A stretch of DNA of 64,000 bases, from the NCBI RefSeq assembly GCF_900100275.1, contig NZ_FNET01000002.1, positions 496,001 to 560,000 of the forward strand, given 5' to 3'. The DNA is from Lentzea albidocapillata subsp. violacea (lineage in GTDB: Bacteria > Actinomycetota > Actinomycetes > Mycobacteriales > Pseudonocardiaceae). Below, piece by piece: positions 14,935 to 23,273 of the stretch. A program made the translations under genes and the position numbers. Each line of letters starts with the position of its first letter. Position 1 is the first letter of the stretch. Under the pieces are notes generated by a model. The model was not told the DNA's origin. It did no database searches and saw nothing but the letters and a program-made list of their open reading frames with translations.

Positions 14935-17280
14935 CTAACAGGCACCCTGGTCGCGCCAGACGCCCCACTCACCCGTGGTTCCGGGCTCCTCGTTCTGCGT
15001 CCACCACTGGGCCCGCCACTTGCGGCCCTTGTGCGACACCTCGTTGCCACCGGTGTAGATCTTGCCGGTCTCCCACGCGGGCAGCGCGCACGTCGGCGGC
15101 GTCGTCGTGGTGGTGGTCGTGGTCGTCGTCGTGGTGGTCGTCGTGGACGTGGACGTGGTGGTGGAGGTCGGCGGGTTGCCGCCCCCGATGCGCGGGTGGT
15201 CCGCGCTGATCGCGTACGACTGGCCGCCGAACGTGAACACGAAGTTCGACGGCGTCGAGATCGGCAGCTGGTAGCTGACGGTCACCTCGATCGACGCGCC
15301 CGGAGCGAGCGACTGCCACGACGGCAGCGTGAGCTCCGCCTTCTGGAAGTCGCCCTTCAGGCCGCCTACGTTGGGTCCGCTGTGTCCCTTCGAGACGACC
15401 TTCAGGCCGAAGCCCGACTGGTCGGCCATGCTGCCCGGCGCGCTGGTGCCGTAGTCGAACGCGATCTTCGTGCCACCGGGGATGGTGACGGTCGAGCGGT
15501 TCGTGAACTTGATCTTCGGCGTGATCGGGTAGTTGTTGTCGCCCAGCGCGAAGCCGTGGATGTCCACGTCGACCGCGAGGGACTGGGTCTGCTGCGTCGA
15601 GGCCTTCAGGTTGCCGTAGGGCGCGGCGCCGTTCAGGCCGGTGTTGATGGTCGACAGCAGGGTGTCACCGATGAAGTACTCGTTCTTCGCGGAGTCGAAC
15701 CGGTAGTCGCCGGCGAGCTCCCAGATCATGATGCCGCCGAGGCCCTTGTCCTTGACGTACTTGGCCTTCTCCGCCATCGACTGCTCGGTCTCGGTGGAGA
15801 GGAACACCTTCTTGTCGTTGTTCCACAGCCACGGCGACTTGAGCGTCGAGTCGTAGTACGGCGTGTAGGTGCCGGTGATGCGGTCGGCCGGGTCGTTGAC
15901 CGGGTCGAGGCCGTACTGCGCGCCGTAGGAGCCGGTGATCTTGGCTTCCAGGTTCTTGGTGTGCCACAACGGGTTCACACCGGACGGAACCTCGGCGCCG
16001 CCGGCCGTGACGTCGTGCCAGAGGTTGTCGACACCGGCCGCGCCGTTACCGCACGGCGTGGTCGAGCCGACCGACGAACCGGTGCCGGGCGGGCATTCCG
16101 ACTGGTTCGGCAGCGGGGCCTTGCCCCACAGGCCGTTCGTGCCGCCGGTGACGCCCTGCCAGCCGCGCGAGTAGAACGGCACGCCGATGTTGATGCGTCC
16201 GGCCTGCATGGCACCGCGGTAGTAGTGGTAGGACCAGTCGGTGTTGAGGTAGCCCATGCCTTCGTACTGCGGCGCCGTGTACACGCCACCGGCCGAGAGC
16301 TCGCCGTCCTTGCCGTCGTCGTAGAGCGCGGCGTTCGGGCCGACGAACTGGTTCCACGAGCCGTGCAGGTCGTAGCTCATGACGTTGAGGTAGTCGAGGT
16401 ACTTGACGACCTGGTACGCCTCCTGGCCGCGCAGCAGCCAGCCGGAGGCGGGCACGGCGGCGGTCAGCAGGTAGTGCTTGCCGTCGGCGGCACCGGCGCG
16501 GTCGAGCTTCTCGCGCAGCGTCTTCATGATCGCCTGGTAGCCGGCCCACAGCGTGCCGCGGTTGGCGTTGGAGATCCAGAAGTCGTCCGGGTTGCCGGCG
16601 TGGTTGTTCGACGTCGCGTACTCGTAGTCGATGTCAGCGCCGTTGAAACCGTACTGGCGCAGGAAGGCGACGGTGCTGTCGGCGAACGTGTCGATCGCTG
16701 CCTGGTCCTGGCCGAGCTTGTAGAAGCCGCCCGACGCGTTGCGCGTGCCGTCGGCGTTGAAGAAGCCGCCGGTCTCCGCCCAGCCGCCGACCGAGATCAG
16801 CGTCTTGACGTTCGGGTTCTGCTTCTTGAGCTTCGTGAGCTGGTTGAAGTGCCCCTTGTAGGGCAGCGACGGGTCCATCTCGGCGCCGGCGACACCCGGC
16901 CACTCCATGCCGATGGACGAGTTGTTCGCGTTGTTCGCGCCGACCGAGATCTTGTTCTGGGCGTCGATGTGCGCGAACGCGTAGTTCAGGTGCGTGACCT
17001 TGTTCCAGGGGATGTCCTTGGCGAGGTACCCTGGCTGGCCGTTCTTGCCGGTGCGCCAGCTGGTGAAGTACCCGATGACGCGTCTGGACTTGTCCCCCAT
17101 GGTCTCGCGGCCGGCGGTGTCGTAGACGGTGCAGTACGGCACCTCGACGCCCGGCGTCTTGTACAGCCCGTCCGGCCGGCAGTCCTCGTGGGCTGCGGCT
17201 GCGGACGGTGCGTTGGTCACGGCGATCACGGTCCCGGCTAGCAGTGCTAGCACCGGGACCACTCTGGCGAGCAGTCGCAA
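14935..17280 (-). CDS. Secreted GH18 chitinase with C-terminal chitin-binding module
   Basis: 781 aa. A signal peptide (residues 1-30, ending SAAAA) precedes a GH18 TIM barrel. The conserved SVGGW strand is at about 163-167 and the catalytic motif GADIDYE places the proton donor at Glu220; YDLHGSW follows. A roughly 120-residue Ig-like region (about 565-695) may be a chitinase-linked CBM or Fn3-like module. Next come a Thr-rich linker (about 700-730) and a CBM5/12-type module (731-781, Trp-rich, WRAQWWTQNEEPG). It degrades chitin outside the cell. ATG with AGGAGG 8 bp upstream. The promoter carries a DasR-type site, so induction by chitin-derived GlcN-6-P/GlcNAc is expected. Confidence 0.96.
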   Translation of the reverse strand: MRLLARVVPVLALLAGTVIAVTNAPSAAAAHEDCRPDGLYKTPGVEVPYCTVYDTAGRETMGDKSRRVIGYFTSWRTGKNGQPGYLAKDIPWNKVTHLNYAFAHIDAQNKISVGANNANNSSIGMEWPGVAGAEMDPSLPYKGHFNQLTKLKKQNPNVKTLISVGGWAETGGFFNADGTRNASGGFYKLGQDQAAIDTFADSTVAFLRQYGFNGADIDYEYATSNNHAGNPDDFWISNANRGTLWAGYQAIMKTLREKLDRAGAADGKHYLLTAAVPASGWLLRGQEAYQVVKYLDYLNVMSYDLHGSWNQFVGPNAALYDDGKDGELSAGGVYTAPQYEGMGYLNTDWSYHYYRGAMQAGRINIGVPFYSRGWQGVTGGTNGLWGKAPLPNQSECPPGTGSSVGSTTPCGNGAAGVDNLWHDVTAGGAEVPSGVNPLWHTKNLEAKITGSYGAQYGLDPVNDPADRITGTYTPYYDSTLKSPWLWNNDKKVFLSTETEQSMAEKAKYVKDKGLGGIMIWELAGDYRFDSAKNEYFIGDTLLSTINTGLNGAAPYGNLKASTQQTQSLAVDVDIHGFALGDNNYPITPKIKFTNRSTVTIPGGTKIAFDYGTSAPGSMADQSGFGLKVVSKGHSGPNVGGLKGDFQKAELTLPSWQSLAPGASIEVTVSYQLPISTPSNFVFTFGGQSYAISADHPRIGGGNPPTSTTTSTSTTTTTTTTTTTTTTTPPTCALPAWETGKIYTGGNEVSHKGRKWRAQWWTQNEEPGTTGEWGVWRDQGAC

Positions 17281-17320
17281 GGGAAGGACCTCCTGGCTAG
17301 GGCGGCGGCCACTGCCAGGA

Positions 17321-17350
17321 ACCGTAAAATGGTCCAGACCTTTGAGTCAA
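17321..17350 (-). promoter_or_regulatory. Chitinase promoter (-35 TTGACT, -10 TACGGT)
   Basis: Read on the minus strand, TTGACT (17350-17345) is followed after 18 bp by TACGGT (17326-17321), about 40 bp ahead of the chitinase ATG. The DasR-like repeat fills the spacer, the arrangement known from Streptomyces chitinase promoters. The elements were identified by eye. Confidence 0.7.
17328..17343. promoter_or_regulatory. DasR-responsive element (dre-like site)
   Basis: The sequence AATGGTCCAGACCTTT closely matches the DasR consensus of the type A-x-T-GGTCTAGACC-A-x-T. It sits between the -35 and -10 of the chitinase promoter, so a bound GntR-family DasR would block RNA polymerase. DasR is known to be released by glucosamine-6-phosphate. 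Confidence 0.8.
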
Positions 17351-17402
17351 TGTTTAGGTCACTGACAACGTCTGTCAGGGTTTGCCGCGAAGCTCCCGTG
17401 AC

Positions 17403-17849
17403 ATGAGCTCAAGCGACTTCGACTTCCTGCACGGACGGTGGCGGGTGGCCAACCGCAAGATCGCCGACATCATCGGGCGCGGCACCGAGTGGACCGAGTT
17501 CGAGGCGTCGGCCGAGGCCAGGCCACTGCTGGGCGGCGGGGCGATCATCGACAGCTTCTTCGCCGGCGACTGGGAGGGCATGACCCTGCGCCAGTACGAC
17601 CCCGCAGCCGACGTCTGGCGCATCTGGTGGGCCTCCACCCGCGCCCCCGGCCACCTCGACCCGCCACTGGAGGGCCGGTTCACCGACGGGCACGGGGTGT
17701 TCTTCGGCGACGACGAGGTCGGCGGGCACGCGGTGAAGGTGCGGTTCGACTGGACGCCCGGCGACGAACCGGTCTGGGAGCAGCGGTTCTCCTACGACGG
17801 CGGCGAGACCTGGGAACCGAACTGGGTCATGCGCTTCACCCGCGCCTGA
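17403..17849 (+). CDS. DUF1579-like hypothetical protein
   Basis: 148 aa, soluble. It opens DFDFLHGRWRVANRKI, the F-x-F-L-x-G-x-W-x-V/x-NR pattern of DUF1579-like lipocalin-style barrels, and has a Trp-rich middle (WRIWWASTRAPGHLDPP) and an FDWTPGDEPVWEQRFSYDGG end. These proteins are probably small-molecule-binding beta barrels; no reaction is known. The ATG at 17403 was preferred to an upstream GTG because homologous sequence begins there. Its start lies about 120 bp from the divergent chitinase ATG, so the DasR region could affect it too. Confidence 0.75.
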   Translation: MSSSDFDFLHGRWRVANRKIADIIGRGTEWTEFEASAEARPLLGGGAIIDSFFAGDWEGMTLRQYDPAADVWRIWWASTRAPGHLDPPLEGRFTDGHGVFFGDDEVGGHAVKVRFDWTPGDEPVWEQRFSYDGGETWEPNWVMRFTRA

Positions 17850-17854
17850 GCCGG

Positions 17855-18307
17855 TCAGTGGTGGTGCTGGTGGACCACGGCGTGGCCCTTGCCGCGCGCG
17901 ATCATCCAGCGGTTCACCGGCACCGTCACCACGAACGCGACGGCCAGCGAGAACGCCAGCGCCGCCCAGAACACCCAGTTCGCCACGCCCGAGTCCATCG
18001 CGCCGGGCACGAGCAGCATCACCGCGTTGTCGACGATCTCCATGACCGTGATCGACACGGTGTCCGCCGCCAGCGCCACGCCGAGCGCCGCCTTGAACGC
18101 GAGGCCGGAACGCAGCACCGGGCGGATCGTCAGCGAGTAGCCGAACACGAACGCGAGCGCCACGGCCAGCACGATCGTGGCCAGGTTGCTCCAGCCCAGC
18201 GCGGTACCGATGACCATGCCGAGCACCTCGCCGATCGCGCAGCCGGTGAGGCAGTGCAGCGTCGCGGAGATCGCCTGCCTGGTCAGACTGGCGGGTGCGT
18301 GGTCCAC
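17855..18307 (-). CDS. DUF4396 family membrane protein
   Basis: 150 aa with four membrane helices (about 20-38, 42-62, 70-98, 108-130). It has the DUF4396 features: HCLTGCAIGEVLGM in helix one, DTVSITVMEIVDNAVM in helix three and a C-terminal His-rich tail (HAVVHQHHH). The conserved Cys, His, Asp and Glu in the helices suggest metal binding or transport, but this is not demonstrated. GTG start with a good AAGGAGG ribosome site. Preceded by the YdcF-like gene on the same strand (21 bp), probably one operon. Confidence 0.88.
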   Translation of the reverse strand: MDHAPASLTRQAISATLHCLTGCAIGEVLGMVIGTALGWSNLATIVLAVALAFVFGYSLTIRPVLRSGLAFKAALGVALAADTVSITVMEIVDNAVMLLVPGAMDSGVANWVFWAALAFSLAVAFVVTVPVNRWMIARGKGHAVVHQHHH

Positions 18308-18328
18308 GTGGTCCTCCTTCGAGCCGGG

Positions 18329-19324
18329 CTAGCCGATCTGGGTCAGCGCGAGCCCGCCGGCCATCAGCAGGGCGCACGCCAGCCCGTGCACGACTGGGTT
18401 GCGCACCAGGAGCGCCACAAACTCCCGCAGGAACGCGCTGGGCACGAAGTACCAGGCCGTCGGCGCGCCGATCACCTGCAACCGCAGGCCCTGCTTGCGG
18501 GAGAGCACGGCGGTGCGGAAGACGTGGTAGTTGTTCGTGACCGCGACGACCCGGCCGTTGAGGCCCCGTTCGGCGAGCAAAGCCTTGCTGTAGCGGAGGT
18601 TCTCCTCGGTCGTGGTCGCCTGGTCCTCCAGGACGACGTCGTCCTCCGGTACGCCGCGTTCGAGCAGGTACCGGCTCATGGCGAACGCCTCGGACACCTG
18701 CTCGTCCGAGCCCTGCCCGCCCGACACCACGATCACCGGTGACCGGCCGGCCTCGCGGTCGCGGCGGTAGAGGCGCAGCGCGCGGTCGAGCCGGTTCGCC
18801 AGCAGCCGGGGCACGCGGTCCCCGATCAGGCCGGCGCCGAGCACGACGATGCCGTCGAACCCGTGGCGGCGGCCGGTGCGGCCGTAGATCACCGAGTACA
18901 GCAGCAGGCTCACGAACAGGAACGCGATGTACGCGGACACCAGGAACAACCCGAACGCGGAGCCGCGGATCCAGTCGTTGGGCTGGGTGATGCCCCACGC
19001 GAAGTAGACCATCTCGCCGAGCAGGGCCAGGCCCGCGAGCAACGACAGCAGATTACCCAGCGAGCGGCCCTCGCGGCGGACCATGACCATGCCGTTGGCC
19101 AGCAACGCGAGCGGGAGCAGCAGCAGGCCCAGCACCGCCAGCATGAACGCGATGACCAGCGGCAGGCTCAGCACCGGGTTGTCCCGCCCGGCCTCCGCCA
19201 GCAGCAGGAGCAGCATCACCAGCGCGATGCCGAGCCAGACGGCGTTGCTCAGCCTCCGGCGGTCGCGGAGCACGCCGACGACGAAGAACGTGGCGGGGAT
19301 GAGGAAGAGCAGCCCGGCTAGCAC
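18329..19324 (-). CDS. YdcF/SanA-like membrane protein with DUF218 domain
   Basis: 331 aa. Several N-terminal membrane helices (within residues 1-155) precede a cytoplasmic or cell-surface DUF218 domain (about 158-290) with DGIVVLGAGL, VIVVSGGQGSDEQVSEA, an ATTTEENLRYS segment and VVAVTNNYHVFRT, all typical of the YdcF/ElyC/SanA family. These proteins are linked to cell-envelope carrier-lipid metabolism and vancomycin tolerance in other bacteria. A last hydrophobic helix closes the protein. GTG start. Upstream of DUF4396 and downstream of the 58-aa gene on the same strand. Confidence 0.9.
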   Translation of the reverse strand: MLAGLLFLIPATFFVVGVLRDRRRLSNAVWLGIALVMLLLLLAEAGRDNPVLSLPLVIAFMLAVLGLLLLPLALLANGMVMVRREGRSLGNLLSLLAGLALLGEMVYFAWGITQPNDWIRGSAFGLFLVSAYIAFLFVSLLLYSVIYGRTGRRHGFDGIVVLGAGLIGDRVPRLLANRLDRALRLYRRDREAGRSPVIVVSGGQGSDEQVSEAFAMSRYLLERGVPEDDVVLEDQATTTEENLRYSKALLAERGLNGRVVAVTNNYHVFRTAVLSRKQGLRLQVIGAPTAWYFVPSAFLREFVALLVRNPVVHGLACALLMAGGLALTQIG

Positions 19325-19346
19325 CGGGCCAGGGTAGTACCGGTGA

Positions 19347-19523
19347 TCACTCGGCGCTGTCGGTGCTCTCGGGTTGCGGGGCCGGCTTCGGCCGCGGCCT
19401 CAACCGGATCGCGCCCGCCGTGAGGTCGAGCGGTCCGGTCTCCTCGTAGTCCTCACCCGTACCCGCGTCCGTCGCCTCGCGGCGGACCTTGGGGCCGGGG
19501 AACAACTCGCCCAACTGTCCCAT
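19347..19523 (-). CDS. 58-aa hypothetical protein, DUF6191-like
   Basis: ATG at 19523 gives MGQLGELFPGPKVRREATD, an acidic middle (GTGEDYEETGPLDLTAGAIR) and a Pro-rich end. The MG-x-x-GELF-x-P start followed by a charged, disordered tail resembles small actinobacterial proteins of the DUF6191 type. Codon use is strongly GC at third positions. It lies 22 bp ahead of the YdcF-like gene and 16 bp after the 50-aa membrane gene on the same strand, so it is probably part of that operon. Function unknown. Confidence 0.65.
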   Translation of the reverse strand: MGQLGELFPGPKVRREATDAGTGEDYEETGPLDLTAGAIRLRPRPKPAPQPESTDSAE

Positions 19524-19539
19524 GCACCCGACCCTACCC

Positions 19540-19692
19540 TCAGAACAGAGCGATGAGCAGCACGATCACGGCGATCACGGCCACGACCGGGATCCACCTG
19601 GAACCCTGCGGCCTGCGGTAGTGGCTGCGGACCGTCGTGGTGCGGAACCAGCTGTACGGGGCGCTGCGGCGGTGCCGGCGAACCCAGGGCAT
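19540..19692 (-). CDS. 50-aa single-pass membrane protein
   Basis: A GAGGAGG ribosome site precedes the ATG at 19692. The N-terminal 31 residues are very basic and aromatic (MPWVRRHRRSAPYSWFRTTT...). The C-terminus is one hydrophobic helix, IPVVAVIAVIVLLIALF, so the N-terminus should face the cytoplasm. It has the look of a small tail-anchored envelope peptide. Same strand as the 58-aa and YdcF-like genes. Function unknown. Confidence 0.7.
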   Translation of the reverse strand: MPWVRRHRRSAPYSWFRTTTVRSHYRRPQGSRWIPVVAVIAVIVLLIALF

Positions 19693-19715
19693 CTCGTCCT
19701 CCTCGGCTGTGGCTG

Positions 19716-20024
19716 TCAGCCGTGGGGTACCCCGGTTCCGAGCCGGTCCCGTACTCCAGCCAGCCCAACCTCGACCAGCTCCGGGTCGCCGATGTCGTTG
19801 CCGTACAGGACCTCGTGCCACGGTCCGAGGCGGTGCCAGATCAGGGCACGGTCGCGCAGTTCGCGTGTGACGCCGTAAGCCTCGGCGAGCGCGTCGGCGA
19901 ACTCGGGTGGTGTGGAGTGCAGTGCCAGGAGCTGCGGCCCGATCTCCGCACGGCGCGGCCGCCGTTCCACCCAGCATCCGCCGACGAGGACGGCCCTGCT
20001 GTCCCAGCCTGCACCGAGGTACGG
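19716..20024 (-). pseudogene. Remnant of an aminoglycoside-phosphotransferase-like gene
   Basis: Immediately after the AfsR-like stop, in the same frame, the DNA reads PYLGAGWDSRAVLVGG-CWVERRPRRAEIGPQLLA. This is the ATP-loop region of APH-family kinases, where a YLGAGWDSRA-V motif normally opens the protein. It then jumps directly to LHSTPPEFADALAEAYG and a C-terminal tail typical of the end of the same family. The central catalytic part (HGDLxxxN and the DxD metal motif) is missing and there is no initiator before the first motif. An 84-aa ORF from GTG 19970 remains open but could not be a kinase. Hence a decayed gene with an internal in-frame deletion. Confidence 0.7.
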
Positions 20025-22421
20025 TCACCCGCCCAGTGTCACCAGCAACTCCCGTGCGTCCGAAGCGACTTTCCCCTGACCGCGCCGCCCGGCGGCGGAG
20101 AGCGCCTCCTGTGCCGTGTGGACGGACCCGGTGATCTGCGCGCGGACGAGCAACGCGCGGGACTGGTCCATGAGGCTGCCGGTCTCCTCGATGGTGCCGA
20201 GCACCTCGTCGATCAGCTCGACCGACCCGGTGGCGCGGGCGAGCAGGATGGACGCGGTGAGCACCCCCGGCCCGTAGCCGATCTTGCGGCCGAGGTCGAC
20301 CGCGTCCGCCGCGTGCTGCCGCGCGCCCGCCGGTTCCAGCACGGCCATCGCGACCAGGCAGTCGACGCGTGCCTTGGGATGCTCGGCGTCCCTCGCGACC
20401 TCGAAGCACCTTTGCGCCGCCGCCAGGCCCTCGGCGATCTCGCCGCGTTCGGCGTGGATGCGGGCGAGACTGGCCAGCGCGTTGGCGAGTGCTCGCTGCT
20501 GGTCCTGGCCGGCGTGCAGGCGCACCGACTCGACGCTGGCCGCGAGCGCCCGGTCCAGCTCACCCAGCTCGAAGTAGGCCACGGACAGGTTGTCCAGGGT
20601 GATCGCGGTCTGGTTGAACAGCCCGAGCCGCCGGCTGAGGTCCGCGACCTCCTGGAAGTTCTGGGCAGCCTTGCGCAGGTCGCCGCGGGTGCCGTGGGTG
20701 ATGCCGAGGTTCATCAGCGTGCCGATGGCGCCGTGGTCGTCGCCGATCTCCCGGCGCAGTCGCAGGGCCTCGGCGAAGCACTCCTCCGCCCGGCGGGTGT
20801 CGCCCGACTCCAGGTGCACGATCCCCATGCCGTTGTTGATCGCCGCCAGCGCGAGCGGCGTCCGGGCGTACTCCAGCGCCTGCGCGAAGTGGTCCAGCGC
20901 GTCGCCGTACTCGCTGCGGCTCCACGCGGACATGCCGAGCCCGTACAGCGCGGCGCACTGCCCTTCCAGGTCGCCGGCCGCCCGTGCGGTGCGCAGCCCG
21001 GCGTGGAACACCATGGCCTTGTCGATCTCGAACCGGCCGACGTGCAGGTAGATCCGCAGGACGTCGGCCAGTTGCTGCGCGTACGGCGACGGTGCCGCGA
21101 CCACCTGCGCCACCAGGTTGGCGTGTTCCTCCTCCAGCCACGCCGCCGCCTCGGCCCGTTCGCCGAACGCGAGGCTCGGCCCGTCCAGGTCCGGCCGGGT
21201 CAGGAGGCTCGTCTCGGGCACGGCCTTCGAGATGGCGTTGTACGCCGTCCTGAGGTACCACGCGTACATGTCCAGCAGGCCGGCTCGATCGTCGTCGTCC
21301 GCCGCGTCGGCGGCGAACAGCCTGATGAGGTCGTGCAGCTGATAGCGAACGCCGACCTGGTCGACGAGCCCGGCGTTCACGAGTTCGCCGAGCTGCGGCC
21401 CGGGATCACGGCCCGCGAGCGCGGTGGTGGCGCCGAGCCCGGTGTCCGCGCCCGGCGGCAGGCCGAGCCGCCGGAACACGCGCTTCGCCTCGTCGCTCAA
21501 CGCCCGGTAGGACAGCTCGAACGTGGCCCGCACGGCCGCGTCGCCGTCGATCTCCAGCACGTCGAGCCGATCGCCGCGCAGTTCGGCCAGGTAGTCCTCG
21601 ATGTGGCCGTGCGCCACGTTCGCCCCGGCGATGCGCAACGCGAGCGGCAGGTGCGCGCAGAGCCGGACGAGCTCGGCACGTTCCTCGGGCGTTCCCTGAA
21701 CGCCCATGCGGGTCAGCAGCTCGTGCGCGTCGTCGTCGGCGAGCACGTCGAGCCGCAGCTGGCCGGGCAGGTCGTGGCGGCTCGTGACGATCGCCAGGCA
21801 ACCGGGCCCGCGCGGCAGCAGCGGTTCGACCAGGTCCTCGACGGCGTTGTCGAGCACGACCAGCACCCTCTTGCCGTCGAGCTTCTGCTGGTACAGCTCG
21901 GTCTGGGCCTCCAGGTCGAGCGGGATGGCGGTCTGCGGCACGCCGAGTGCGCGCAGGAACCCGCTGAGCGCCTGCTGCGCGGTGAGCGGCGGTCCCGAGG
22001 CGAACCCACGCAGGTTCACGTACAGCTGGCCGTCGAAGTACCGCTCCCGCAACCGATGCGCGAGCCGCACGGCCAGCGCGGTCTTGCCGACACCGGGCGC
22101 GCCGGTGATCGTGACACCGGGCAGGCGTTCGAGACGCGCCAGCTCGTGCTCGCGGCCGACGAAGTCCGGGAGGTCGGCGGGGAGCTGACACGGACCGGGC
22201 GTGCGCACCTTGAGCCGGTAGCCGGAAGCGTCCGTGACAATCTCGTCCGGAATGGTGCGGCGCAGCCGTTTCACCAGGCTGCGCAGTGCGGGCAGCGGGC
22301 CCGAGGGTGGCTGCTCGCCCCAGACCTCGCGGATCAGGTCGGCGAACAGCACCGGCTCGCCGGGGTGTGCGGCCAGTGCCCGGTGCAGGGCACGCAGTCT
22401 TCCCTCCGGTGTCGCGGCCAT
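20025..22421 (-). CDS. AfsR-like regulator: winged helix, NB-ARC ATPase and TPR (no BTAD)
   Basis: 798 aa. An OmpR-type winged helix occupies about residues 20-75 (LIREVWGEQPP, RSLVKRLRRTIPDEI, SGYRLKV). The Bacterial Transcriptional Activator Domain usual in SARP/AfsR proteins is absent. The NB-ARC ATPase follows directly (FVGREHELARL, Walker A GAPGVGKTAL at 107-116, VLVVLDNA, IVTSRHDLPG, LPLALRIAGANV). About 350 residues of TPRs finish the protein. It is a STAND-type switch, probably controlling a nearby or secondary-metabolism gene. ATG 22421 was chosen since upstream codons lack support. Divergent from the IclR gene, 60 bp apart. Confidence 0.9.
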   Translation of the reverse strand: MAATPEGRLRALHRALAAHPGEPVLFADLIREVWGEQPPSGPLPALRSLVKRLRRTIPDEIVTDASGYRLKVRTPGPCQLPADLPDFVGREHELARLERLPGVTITGAPGVGKTALAVRLAHRLRERYFDGQLYVNLRGFASGPPLTAQQALSGFLRALGVPQTAIPLDLEAQTELYQQKLDGKRVLVVLDNAVEDLVEPLLPRGPGCLAIVTSRHDLPGQLRLDVLADDDAHELLTRMGVQGTPEERAELVRLCAHLPLALRIAGANVAHGHIEDYLAELRGDRLDVLEIDGDAAVRATFELSYRALSDEAKRVFRRLGLPPGADTGLGATTALAGRDPGPQLGELVNAGLVDQVGVRYQLHDLIRLFAADAADDDDRAGLLDMYAWYLRTAYNAISKAVPETSLLTRPDLDGPSLAFGERAEAAAWLEEEHANLVAQVVAAPSPYAQQLADVLRIYLHVGRFEIDKAMVFHAGLRTARAAGDLEGQCAALYGLGMSAWSRSEYGDALDHFAQALEYARTPLALAAINNGMGIVHLESGDTRRAEECFAEALRLRREIGDDHGAIGTLMNLGITHGTRGDLRKAAQNFQEVADLSRRLGLFNQTAITLDNLSVAYFELGELDRALAASVESVRLHAGQDQQRALANALASLARIHAERGEIAEGLAAAQRCFEVARDAEHPKARVDCLVAMAVLEPAGARQHAADAVDLGRKIGYGPGVLTASILLARATGSVELIDEVLGTIEETGSLMDQSRALLVRAQITGSVHTAQEALSAAGRRGQGKVASDARELLVTLGG

Positions 22422-22481
22422 CCGCCCGATACTAGGGCGCCTGACCGGCTGAGCAGGAACGAACCGGGCAGAATCCCCGGG

Positions 22482-23243
22482 GTGGCCGCCACCGTCTCCT
22501 CCAAGCTGCTGTCGCTGCTCGGCACCTTCGACAGCCGGCACCGCCGCCAGACCCTGAGCGACATCGCGCGGCGCAGTGGGCTGCCGATCAGCACCACGCA
22601 CCGGCTGCTCGCGGAACTGGCGGAGTGGGGCGCGGTGCGGCGGCTGGACTCCGGTGAGTACGTGATCGGCAGGCGGATCTGGCGGCTCGGGCTGCTGGCC
22701 GCCGGTGAGGTGGACCTGAGCCGGGTCGCGGAGCCGTTCCTTCACGACATCCACGCGGCGACGCGCGCCGTGGTGCACCTGGCCGTGCGGGAGGGGACCG
22801 AGGTGCTGTACCTCGACCGGGTCTCCGGGCATGCGTCGGTGCCGATCGTGAGCACCACCGGGAGCCGGTTGCCGTTGCACGCGACCGGGGTCGGGAAGGT
22901 GTTGCTCGCGCACGCTCCGAAGGAGGTGCAGGAGCAGGTACTCACGCACGGGCTGACGCGCATCACGGCGTTCACGGTGACGGAGCCCGGGCGGATGCGG
23001 GCCCAGTTGCACCGGGTTCGGCGGGACGGGTACGCGCAGACGTTCGAGGAGATGACGCTCGGGGCGTGCAGTGTGGGGGTGCCGATCGAGGTGGACGGCC
23101 AGGTCGTGGCGGCGCTGGGGATCGTGGTGCCCGACCTGCGCAACGTGCGGGCCCGGCTGGTCGCGGCGCTGCAGGTGGCGGCTCGCGGGATCGCCCGGAT
23201 GCTGGAGCCCGGTTTCCATCCATCGGAAGCAGGACTTGGATGA
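22482..23243 (+). CDS. IclR-family transcriptional regulator
   Basis: 253 aa from GTG 22482. The N-terminal winged helix (about 8-70) has QTLSDIARRSGLPISTTHRLLAELAEWGAVRR. The C-terminal IclR effector domain (75-250) has REGTEVLYLDRV, RLPLHATGVGKVLLAH, MTLGACSVGVPIEVDG-VVAALGI and a final ARGIARML helix. Upstream in-frame codons are a shadow of the AfsR gene. It is followed after 30 bp by the aldehyde dehydrogenase on the same strand, the probable regulatory target and operon partner; an aromatic-acid or aldehyde effector would fit but is inferred. Confidence 0.93.
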   Translation: MAATVSSKLLSLLGTFDSRHRRQTLSDIARRSGLPISTTHRLLAELAEWGAVRRLDSGEYVIGRRIWRLGLLAAGEVDLSRVAEPFLHDIHAATRAVVHLAVREGTEVLYLDRVSGHASVPIVSTTGSRLPLHATGVGKVLLAHAPKEVQEQVLTHGLTRITAFTVTEPGRMRAQLHRVRRDGYAQTFEEMTLGACSVGVPIEVDGQVVAALGIVVPDLRNVRARLVAALQVAARGIARMLEPGFHPSEAGLG

Positions 23244-23273
23244 TCAGGTGGTCTGCCGCTTGAATCCCTGACC

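Noticed and set aside
15095..15175. Simple-sequence block of GTGGTGGTCGTC type
   Set aside because: It encodes the Thr-rich linker of the chitinase; not a CRISPR or independent repeat element.
15031..17241. Plus-strand open frame of 736 codons opposite the chitinase
   Set aside because: Antisense of a clear GH18 gene; Val/Arg/Gly-rich with no recognisable motif.
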